A DNA stretch of 8,068 bases from CAZVLE01 sp964627855. Its GTDB lineage: Bacteria; Bacillota; Dethiobacteria; DTU022. The notes under the pieces were generated by a model. The model ran no database searches. It was not told the DNA's origin and was given only the letters and a program-made list of their open reading frames with translations. A program made the translations under genes and the position numbers. Below are positions 1 to 5,696 of the stretch, piece by piece (within the stretch, counting starts at the first letter, position 1; each line of letters opens with the position of its first letter). The stretch covers positions 1 to 8,068 of the forward strand of contig CAZVLE010000132.1 of assembly GCA_964627855.1 (NCBI GenBank), in the 5' to 3' direction.

Positions 1-1
1 C

Positions 2-1204
2 CGTGCAGCTGCGCTGCTCAACAGCGCCCGGCGCCCCGTAATATTGGCCGGTGGTGGAGTATTGCGCTCAAGAGCTTATAAAGAGCTGGTGCAGCTCGCC
101 GAGAGGCTGGGTGCAGCCGTTATAACCACCATGGCTGGCAAAAGCTGTTTCCCGGAAAACCATCCACTTTATGGCTGGCATGCCGGTTCGAAGGGTACTG
201 TTTGTGGTAATGAGCTTGCCCGCAGCGCCGATGTTCTGCTGGCTGTCGGCTGTCGCTTTGCCGACGAGACCACTTCGTCTTACCGCCAGGGGGTCAGTTT
301 CGATATTCCCCGCACCAAGCTGATTCACGCCGATATTGATGCAGCGGAGATTGGTAAAAACTACGATGTGGAAATTGGCATAGTCGGCGAGGCCCGGGCA
401 GTACTTCAGGGGTTGGTTGATGAGTTGGGTGCCGCCCCGGAAAATTATCTGGATAAACCGTATACAAAAGAGATTAGTGAAAAAAGAGAACAGTGGCTGG
501 CATCATTGCAAAGTTTCCGGTCCGAGCATTTCTCGCCAGTAACCGTCTCGCGAGCGCTGGCCGAGATTCGCAGCGCTCTTCCTGCTGATGCTTTTGTGGT
601 TACATCTTCGGGCCACAGCCAGGCACAGGTCTTGCAAGAGTTTCCATTCTACGTGCCGGGAACCCTGGTTACAACCGGCGGTTTTTCAACCATGGGCTTT
701 TCGCTGCCTGCTGCCCTTGGTGTCAAACTGGCTTTTCCCGGACGGCAAGTAATGCCGATTGTCGGTGATGCCGATTTTCTGATGACCGTTCAGGAGTTGG
801 CGGTTGCCGTTCAATATGGTATTGACGTTAAAATTGTGGTTCTCAATAACCAGGGTTTCTTATCGATCAGGGATCTGCAGAAAGACGTTTACGGTGAAGA
901 GCGAAGTTACGCCGTGGAGTTTAACGGTCTTAAAGGTAAGCCGGAAGCCCCTGATTTTGTTGCTCTTGCCCGTTCGTTCGGCGTAAATGCCCGGAAAGTC
1001 TCTCAGCCGGGGGAGGTTGGACCGGCGGTAAGTAAAATGATCGCTGAAGAAGGGCCCTCTCTTCTTGAAGTGGAGGTCAACAGGGAGTATCCCTGGTCCG
1101 GCGGCAATGCAACAGGTTGGTGGGATGTTCCTGTGCCGCTTTATCTTGAAGAAAGAAGGTCAAACTATGAGCAAGCCCGAACCGAAGAAGATCTCTCCAG
1201 GTAG
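2..1204 (+). CDS. ThDP-dependent enzyme, acetolactate synthase superfamily, IolD-like; 5' partial
   Basis: This is the C-terminal ~400 residues of a ThDP enzyme; the frame is open to the left edge, so the N-terminal PYR domain (~190 residues in the family) lies outside the window. The TTG at 44 falls inside the conserved RPVILAGGG opening of the central domain and is not a credible start. Visible parts are the central domain (AGGG, then AGKS...HPL at 74-125 and 143-166) and the C-terminal cofactor-binding domain. The ThDP/Mg motif is GDA at 764-772, with its paired NN at 845-850. GDA in place of GDG also occurs in some true acetolactate synthases. The tail GWWDVPVP (about 1115-1138) and following EERRSNYEQAR recall, from memory, the WW-V-VAEVS tail of IolD, the trihydroxycyclohexanedione hydrolase of inositol catabolism. 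The NNQGF stretch also resembles IolD's NHGF. It is probably a cytosolic C-C lyase, hydrolase or carboligase acting on a sugar or cyclitol intermediate. A housekeeping acetolactate synthase is less likely given the neighbours and the absence of an ilvN next to it. Superfamily is certain; reaction is not. Confidence 0.85.
   Translation, partial: RAAALLNSARRPVILAGGGVLRSRAYKELVQLAERLGAAVITTMAGKSCFPENHPLYGWHAGSKGTVCGNELARSADVLLAVGCRFADETTSSYRQGVSFDIPRTKLIHADIDAAEIGKNYDVEIGIVGEARAVLQGLVDELGAAPENYLDKPYTKEISEKREQWLASLQSFRSEHFSPVTVSRALAEIRSALPADAFVVTSSGHSQAQVLQEFPFYVPGTLVTTGGFSTMGFSLPAALGVKLAFPGRQVMPIVGDADFLMTVQELAVAVQYGIDVKIVVLNNQGFLSIRDLQKDVYGEERSYAVEFNGLKGKPEAPDFVALARSFGVNARKVSQPGEVGPAVSKMIAEEGPSLLEVEVNREYPWSGGNATGWWDVPVPLYLEERRSNYEQARTEEDLSR
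1154..1160 (+). promoter_or_regulatory. Ribosome binding site for the IclR gene
   Basis: AGAAGGT lies 6 bases before the ATG at 1167 and sits inside the end of the preceding ThDP gene. It selects 1167 as the start over the upstream ATGs at 1065, 1107 and 1125, which would add residues with no resemblance to an IclR N-terminus and lack a comparable site. Confidence 0.7.
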
Positions 1205-1991
1205 CTCTAAAACGCTGCTTAAGGGGCTAAAAGCTCTTGAGGCCGTTTGCCTGAAGAAAGAAGGGCTGAAACAAAGTGAGCTGGCGGTCTTGCTTGGCGC
1301 GGACAGAAGCACTGCTTTGAGGATCCTTAACACCATGACTGCAGCCGGTTATCTATTAAGAGATGCCGATGGCAGGTATCATCCCACTATGAAAATACCG
1401 CGGCTGTCACATCTTATTCTTGAGGGTATGGAGATTCGTTTTAGTGCCCGTCCGCATCTGGATAAAGTTAGCCTGGATACGGGATTCTCTTCTCACCTGG
1501 CAATATTATCTGGTGAGCAGGTGGTCTATGTGGATGGTGTGGAGGGCAGAGGCATGATTAAGGTAAATGCCGGGATAGGCAGCACAGCCCCGGTTCATTG
1601 CTCAGCAACGGGAAAAGCTCTTGCAGCACATCTTGAGGAATCTTACCTGAAAAAAATTCTGCAAAGTTCCCCTGACGACAATTTCCTGAAACCTTATACC
1701 GATAAAACCATTACCGGGTTTCCGGAACTGTTGGCAGAGCTGGCCTTAAGCCGCCGGCGGGGTTACGCAATGGATAACGAAGAATACGAACCGGGCATTA
1801 AGTGTATTGCCGCCCCAATCTTTGATTATTCAGGGAAAGTTGTCGCCACAATCGGAGTATCAGGCACCGTCTCAAGAATCGAAGAGACGGGAATAGAGGC
1901 TCTTGCCGAAACACTGATGGCGGCAGCTTCAGATATATCATTGAGTTTAGGCTACGTAAAAAGTGAAAAGCGGGGTGAAAAAAATGTATAA
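1167..1991 (+). CDS. IclR-family transcriptional regulator
   Basis: The 274-residue length is normal for the family (about 250-280). The N-terminal winged helix-turn-helix spans about residues 13-75 (LLKGLKALEAV, then QSELAVLLGADRSTALRIL, then GYLLRDADGRY). The effector-binding domain spans about 88-262, with the family signature APVHCSATGKAL at 142-152, GYAMDNEEYEPGIKCIAAPI at 199-218 and the closing IGVSG. IclR proteins are cytosolic oligomers that bind short palindromes and respond to a small metabolite, often a pathway substrate or intermediate. Here the gene lies inside the cluster, overlapping the ThDP gene by 38 bases and the oxidoreductase gene by 8, so it is co-transcribed with the pathway and probably controls it and itself. 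Whether it represses or activates cannot be read from the sequence, and the ligand is unknown. The family call is secure. Confidence 0.95.
   Translation: MSKPEPKKISPGSSKTLLKGLKALEAVCLKKEGLKQSELAVLLGADRSTALRILNTMTAAGYLLRDADGRYHPTMKIPRLSHLILEGMEIRFSARPHLDKVSLDTGFSSHLAILSGEQVVYVDGVEGRGMIKVNAGIGSTAPVHCSATGKALAAHLEESYLKKILQSSPDDNFLKPYTDKTITGFPELLAELALSRRRGYAMDNEEYEPGIKCIAAPIFDYSGKVVATIGVSGTVSRIEETGIEALAETLMAAASDISLSLGYVKSEKRGEKNV
1972..1978 (+). promoter_or_regulatory. Ribosome binding site for the oxidoreductase gene
   Basis: GGGGTGA lies 5 bases before the ATG at 1984, inside the regulator's last codons. It favours 1984 over the in-frame ATG at 1963, which would add seven residues (MKSGVKK) before the Rossmann strand and has no good site upstream. 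Confidence 0.7.
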
Positions 1992-3060
1992 GATTGCTTT
2001 TGCTGGTTGCGGACGTATATCTGATTTACACATTCTGGGCTATGAAAACTATAAAAAAGCTGAAGTTGTCGGCCTCTTTGATATCAACGTAGAGAAGGCT
2101 AAAGAGAAAGCCGCCGCCTGGGGTGTGGAAAAGGTCTATGGCAGCTACGAAGAACTGCTTGCCGATGACAGTATCGATGCCGTGGAGATACTTACACCGC
2201 ATCAATTCCATTGCGAAATGACTGTTAAAGCAGCGCAAGCCGGGAAACATATTTCGTTGCAGAAACCGATGGCAATGACTATCGATGAAGGCCAAAAGAT
2301 GGTTGATGCCTCTCGTGAAGCGGGTGTTAACTTTAGGATATTTGAGAATTTTGTTTACCTTCCGGCCTACAGGAAAGCGAAAGAGTTAATTGACTCAGGG
2401 GCGATTGGAGAGCCAAGAATGGTAAGCATCCGCCTGCGCAGCGGTTCGGGACGGGGCGCCTGGGATGTGCCCATGGAATCGTGGCAGTGGCGACTTAATC
2501 CGGAAACCTGCGGAGGCTGCCTGATTATGTTTGACCATGGCTATCATCTCTACTCTGTGGCGGTTAACCTGGTGGGCGGCATCGATAAGGTTTCTGCCTG
2601 GATGGAAGCTCTTGAACTGACTCCCGGCTCTGGCATTATGATTAATTCCCTATCGACAGTAATGTGGAAGTACCGTGGTCTGCCGGCTTACGGCACAATG
2701 GATATGGTTTTATCCCCCGGGTTAAAGATCGAAACATCCCACTACCCTGATGAAAACAGGATCGAGGTTACAGGAACAGAGGGCATTATCTTTATTAACG
2801 GCAGTACGGGGCGCATTCAGAACCGGCCTCCCCTTGAACTTTATAAAGACGGGGTAACCACTGCTTATGAAGATTTACCTGTAGAGTGGGCCAACAGTTT
2901 TGTCCTGGCAACCAGGGATTTTATTGAATCGCTGGAGAAGAAAGAGCAGGCAGCCCTTTCCCCGGAACGGGGACTGGAGGTTTTAGAGTTTGCCCTGGCG
3001 GTAAGGGATTCAGCTGCAAGTCAAAAAACAGTTCAGCTGACCCTGCCACATGCTGAATAA
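1984..3060 (+). CDS. Gfo/Idh/MocA-family NAD(P)-dependent oxidoreductase
   Basis: The 358-residue protein has the two-domain layout of the family. The N-terminal Rossmann fold begins MYKIAFAGCGRISDLH, with the dinucleotide loop GCGRIS at 8-13 and an acidic residue after strand 2 (LFDIN, D33), which usually favours NAD over NADP. The family lysine motif EKP appears as QKP at 93-95, keeping the catalytic lysine K94. The C-terminal substrate domain carries DHGYH at 184-188, the expected place of the family's Asp...His catalytic pair. Members oxidise or reduce ring or chain hydroxyls of sugars and inositols; some relatives are NAD-dependent glycosidases or apiose dehydrogenases. It is cytosolic. 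Its position among a regulator, an isomerase and a transketolase suggests it makes or consumes a keto-sugar early in the pathway, but the substrate cannot be assigned. The family is certain; calling it inositol 2-dehydrogenase (IolG) would be a guess. Confidence 0.93.
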   Translation: MYKIAFAGCGRISDLHILGYENYKKAEVVGLFDINVEKAKEKAAAWGVEKVYGSYEELLADDSIDAVEILTPHQFHCEMTVKAAQAGKHISLQKPMAMTIDEGQKMVDASREAGVNFRIFENFVYLPAYRKAKELIDSGAIGEPRMVSIRLRSGSGRGAWDVPMESWQWRLNPETCGGCLIMFDHGYHLYSVAVNLVGGIDKVSAWMEALELTPGSGIMINSLSTVMWKYRGLPAYGTMDMVLSPGLKIETSHYPDENRIEVTGTEGIIFINGSTGRIQNRPPLELYKDGVTTAYEDLPVEWANSFVLATRDFIESLEKKEQAALSPERGLEVLEFALAVRDSAASQKTVQLTLPHAE

Positions 3061-3078
3061 GAAAGGTGGTTTAAATAA

Positions 3079-3705
3079 ATGCGTGTTGCAGTTGTTAATG
3101 AAGTGAGTGCAGCCAATAAAAATGCAGATATCTTAAAAGCGCTTGAGGGTTTTGGCTGCGAAGTGATCAATGCAGGGATGCAAAGCCCCGATGAGCAGCC
3201 GGAACTTACCTACATCCACACCGGTTTAATCTCTGCGTTGCTTCTTAATCTTGATGCTGTGGATCTGGTGGTCGGCGGTTGTGGCACAGGCCAGGGCTTT
3301 CTCAACTCGGTGATGCAGTATCCAGGAGTGTTTTGCGGGTTGTTAAGTGATCCTCTTGACGCCTGGCTGTTTTCACAGATTAATGGTGGTAACTGCATTT
3401 CTCTACCTCTAAACAAGGGCTATGGCTGGGCGGGAGATATTAACCTAAAGTATTTATTTGAAAAACTCTTCACTGGTGAAATGGGCGCAGGCTACCCGGA
3501 GCACCGGAAAGAAAGCCAAAAGGAAAGCCGGAACAAGCTGAAACAAATTTCTGCCGCAAGCCATCTGAAGATTGAAGATAGTTTAGCTTTACTCGATGAA
3601 ACGATTGTAAAAACTGTTTTTTCAGCAAGGCAATTTATTGCTGCCGTGCAAGCTCATTCAAAAAACGGGGCTTTAAGAGATCATATTTTAAAGCAATATT
3701 CATGA
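3079..3705 (+). CDS. RpiB/LacA/LacB-family isomerase, divergent, with C-terminal extension
   Basis: The 208-residue protein has a core (about 1-143) that follows RpiB: an N-terminal strand MRVAVVNE, the signature CGTGQG at 68-73 (RpiB: CGTGxG, with the proton-transferring cysteine, here C68), then YPGVFCGLLSDPLDAWLFSQ and INGGN at 101-105. RpiB enzymes interconvert aldose and ketose phosphates. Aligned by eye, three canonical positions differ: the N-terminal DH pair reads NE (7-8), the ring-opening His before Asn is Ile (I101), and the C-terminal GGRHxxR phosphate region reads AGYPEHR. Residues after about 145 form a charged helical extension not present in the usual 140-150-residue RpiB. An AAAGGTGG site 9 bases before the ATG supports the start; the gap to the oxidoreductase gene is 18 bases. 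The cysteine suggests it is still an isomerase, but on a substrate other than ribose 5-phosphate. A tetrose or sulfo-sugar isomerase is a reasonable hypothesis, not an assignment. Confidence 0.85.
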   Translation: MRVAVVNEVSAANKNADILKALEGFGCEVINAGMQSPDEQPELTYIHTGLISALLLNLDAVDLVVGGCGTGQGFLNSVMQYPGVFCGLLSDPLDAWLFSQINGGNCISLPLNKGYGWAGDINLKYLFEKLFTGEMGAGYPEHRKESQKESRNKLKQISAASHLKIEDSLALLDETIVKTVFSARQFIAAVQAHSKNGALRDHILKQYS

Positions 3706-3737
3706 GATGGGATTTTTGTAGCAAGCTAAATAGTTTT

Positions 3738-3745
3738 AAGAGGTG
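3738..3745 (+). promoter_or_regulatory. Ribosome binding site for the transketolase N-subunit (GTG start)
   Basis: AAGAGGTG ends 7 bases before the GTG at 3753, a near-consensus site that fixes this non-ATG start. It lies in the 47-base gap after the isomerase gene; I see no hairpin or convincing promoter in that gap. Confidence 0.75.
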
Positions 3746-3752
3746 ATTATTT

Positions 3753-4652
3753 GTGAACCCGGAGCATGCCAACAGAGTTAAAAAAAGGATAGATTACAAC
3801 TTGATCAGAAAACTTGCCGCCGACATCCGAAAAGAGACCATTCAGGCTATGGCTTCGATCGGTTTTGGTCATATCGGCGGTTCAATGTCTATTGCTGATG
3901 TTCTGGCGGTTTTGTATGGCGGGGTAATGCGTATTGATCCGCAGAACCCGCAGTGGGAAGAAAGGGATATGCTTGTTCTATCCAAAGGTCACTGCGGTGC
4001 ATCTCTTTACGCTGCTCTCGCCCTGACCGGATATTTCCCCTTAGCTGATCTAAAGACTTTAAACAGGCCTGGCACCAACCTGCCCAGCCACTGCGACCGC
4101 TTAAAGACAAAGGGGGTTGACATGAGCACCGGCTCTCTGGGACAGGGTATCTCAACAGCAATCGGTATTGCCTTGGGGAACAGGCTAAAAAAAATAGACA
4201 ACTACACCTACGTTATTCTCGGAGACGGCGAACTTCAGGAGGGCCAGGTGTGGGAAGGGGTTCAGTTTGCCGCCCACCGGGGGCTCGATAATCTTGTTGT
4301 CTTTGTGGATAATAATCAAAAACAGCTTGATGGCAGGCTTGAAGATATTTGCAAACCCTTTGACCTGAAAGCGAAATTTGAGGCCTTTGGTTTTCATTGC
4401 CTGAAAGTGAGGGGTTATGATGTTGAAGAAATCCATGGCGCAATTATCGACGCCTGGAAAACTACAGGTAAACCTACAGCAATTATTTTAGAAACTTTCA
4501 AGGGTATCGGCTGCTGTTTTGCCGAAGAGGCAGATTTTAACCACTATATGGTCATTGATGAAGCAATGGCCCAGGAAGCCTGCTGCGAAATTGACAGGCG
4601 GCTGGCTGAAGGTTCTCCACTCGTGAGTGGGCAGAAGGGAGATAGAACATGA
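3753..4652 (+). CDS. Transketolase, N-terminal (ThDP pyrophosphate-binding) subunit
   Basis: The 299 residues cover the first half of a transketolase. Family landmarks in order are GHIGGS at 39-44 (H40), SKGH at 77-80, an LPSH segment with H113, GSLGQG at 127-132, the ThDP/Mg motif GDGE at 157-160 with its partner NN at 187-188, and the closing FKGIGCCFAEE with H264. Together with the next gene it would form a cytosolic complex that moves a two-carbon ketol unit between sugars using ThDP. The GTG start is set by a strong ribosome binding site, and the stop overlaps the C-subunit ATG by 4 bases (ATGA), typical of translational coupling and equal subunit supply. Split transketolases occur both as housekeeping enzymes and as specialised forms, for example apulose-4-phosphate transketolase (AptA/AptB) and the sulfoquinovose transketolase. 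The neighbours point to a specialised catabolic role. Subunit identity is certain; the donor sugar is not. Confidence 0.95.
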   Translation: MNPEHANRVKKRIDYNLIRKLAADIRKETIQAMASIGFGHIGGSMSIADVLAVLYGGVMRIDPQNPQWEERDMLVLSKGHCGASLYAALALTGYFPLADLKTLNRPGTNLPSHCDRLKTKGVDMSTGSLGQGISTAIGIALGNRLKKIDNYTYVILGDGELQEGQVWEGVQFAAHRGLDNLVVFVDNNQKQLDGRLEDICKPFDLKAKFEAFGFHCLKVRGYDVEEIHGAIIDAWKTTGKPTAIILETFKGIGCCFAEEADFNHYMVIDEAMAQEACCEIDRRLAEGSPLVSGQKGDRT

Positions 4653-5626
4653 TCAAGCTGGCAGCCGAACATTGCACCGAAACAGTGGCCATGAGAGACG
4701 CTTACTGCGAAGCCTTAATTGCTGCAGCTGAAGAAGATTCCAGGATATTATGTATCGACGCCGATGTAATGTACTCCATGGGAACTGTTCCCTTTGCCCG
4801 TAAGTTTCCTCACAGGTCAATAAACTGCGGGATTATGGAGGCAAACGCCGTAGGGGTTTCAGCAGGTCTTTCTGTAACGGGCTGGGTTCCCTTTTTTCAT
4901 GCTTTTGGAACTTTTGCCACTAGAAGAGCCTATGACCAGGTATTTCTCTCCTGCGCCTATGCGGATGCCAATGTGAAGATTATCGGCGGCGATGCCGGAG
5001 TTACCGCGGCGATGAATGGCGGCACCCATATGCCTTTCGAAGATATGGGTGTAATGCGCAATATACCACAAATGACGATTATAGAACCAGCTGACACAAC
5101 GGTAATCAGGCAGATGGTTCCGCAAATGGCTCACACCTATGGTAATTTCTATATGCGTTCATGCCGCAGAAACGTTATCAAAATCTATGATCAAAGTTCC
5201 CGCTTTACTGTGGGGAAGGGTGTAATCTTAAAAGATGGGTCCGACTTAACCATAATCGCCTGCGGTATCATGGTTTACGAAGCAATTAAAGCGGCGTCGG
5301 CCCTTGAAGATGATGGCATTAAGGTCAGGGTTATCGATATGTTCACCATTAAGCCCATCGACAGAGATATTATTATAGATAGCGCTCAAAAAACAGGATC
5401 CATCGTCACCGTCGAGAACCATAATATTATTAACGGTCTCGGTTCGGCTGTAGCTGAAGTTCTGGTTGAAAACCTGCCAGTTCCGATGGAAAGAGTGGGC
5501 GTAAAAGACCATTTCGGCGAGGTGGGTGAACAGGCTTTTCTAATGGAAAAATTCGGGCTGACGGCAGAGGATATCTGCAAAGCGGCACGAAATGTGTTAA
5601 AAAGAAAGGCAGCAGCTCAAGCATAG
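4649..5626 (+). CDS. Transketolase, C-terminal (pyrimidine-binding) subunit
   Basis: The 325 residues cover the PYR and C-terminal domains that complete the transketolase encoded just upstream. The catalytic glutamate that activates the ThDP aminopyrimidine is E64 in NCGIMEAN (58-66). Conserved PFFHAFGTFATRRAYDQV follows at 81-98, then IGGDAGVTAAMNGGTHMPFE at 112-131, an IEPAD segment at 145-149 and ENHNIINGLGSAV at 256-268. The substrate-loop motif usually written DGxTHQ reads NGGTHM here: the histidine (H127) is kept but the Asp and Gln are changed. The MRSCRR stretch (169-174) stands where split transketolases place a phosphate-contacting arginine. A ribosome binding site AAGGGAG at 4635-4641 precedes the ATG by 7 bases. 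With the N-subunit it should act as a cytosolic hetero-oligomer. Other two-component ThDP enzymes of this fold (pyruvate dehydrogenase E1, DXP synthase) are unlikely because the N-subunit motifs are transketolase-type. Confidence 0.95.
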   Translation: MIKLAAEHCTETVAMRDAYCEALIAAAEEDSRILCIDADVMYSMGTVPFARKFPHRSINCGIMEANAVGVSAGLSVTGWVPFFHAFGTFATRRAYDQVFLSCAYADANVKIIGGDAGVTAAMNGGTHMPFEDMGVMRNIPQMTIIEPADTTVIRQMVPQMAHTYGNFYMRSCRRNVIKIYDQSSRFTVGKGVILKDGSDLTIIACGIMVYEAIKAASALEDDGIKVRVIDMFTIKPIDRDIIIDSAQKTGSIVTVENHNIINGLGSAVAEVLVENLPVPMERVGVKDHFGEVGEQAFLMEKFGLTAEDICKAARNVLKRKAAAQA

Positions 5627-5670
5627 GACGATTAATGTAGCATTAGATAATATCCTGGTTATCAGCTAAA

Positions 5671-5676
5671 TATACT
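5671..5676 (+). promoter_or_regulatory. Possible -10 box before the transporter gene
   Basis: TATACT in the 70-base gap between the transketolase and symporter genes differs from TATAAT at one base. The -35 position at 16-18 base spacing (around 5647-5654) is A/T-rich and does not resemble TTGACA, so a factor-dependent promoter or no promoter at all is equally possible. Confidence 0.2.
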
Positions 5677-5685
5677 ATAGAAAGC

Positions 5686-5690
5686 AGGTG
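5686..5690 (+). promoter_or_regulatory. Ribosome binding site that selects a TTG start for the symporter
   Basis: AGGTG (within AAAGCAGGTG) sits 6 bases before an in-frame TTG at 5697. The GTG at 5688 is in frame but is part of this site and has no separate site of its own, so TTG is the better start. The ATG at 5715 is the main alternative and would remove six residues ahead of the family's conserved region. Confidence 0.65.
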
Positions 5691-5696
5691 TATTTT

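Noticed and set aside
44..46. TTG as the start of the ThDP gene
   Set aside because: The frame is open to the left edge and the preceding codons (ending ARRPVI) match the conserved entry to the central domain; the gene is cut off by the window.
1065..1166. Longer N-terminus for the IclR protein
   Set aside because: The extra 34 residues come from the ThDP gene in another frame and do not resemble the family; a proper ribosome binding site precedes the ATG at 1167.
2..1204. Sulfoacetaldehyde acetyltransferase (Xsc)
   Set aside because: Tempting given the possible sulfosugar context, but the central-domain and cofactor-region motifs look like acetolactate synthase/IolD rather than Xsc as I recall it.
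3706..3752. Promoter in the gap before the transketolase
   Set aside because: TTGTAG at 3716-3721 could pass as a -35, but no -10-like hexamer occurs at suitable spacing.
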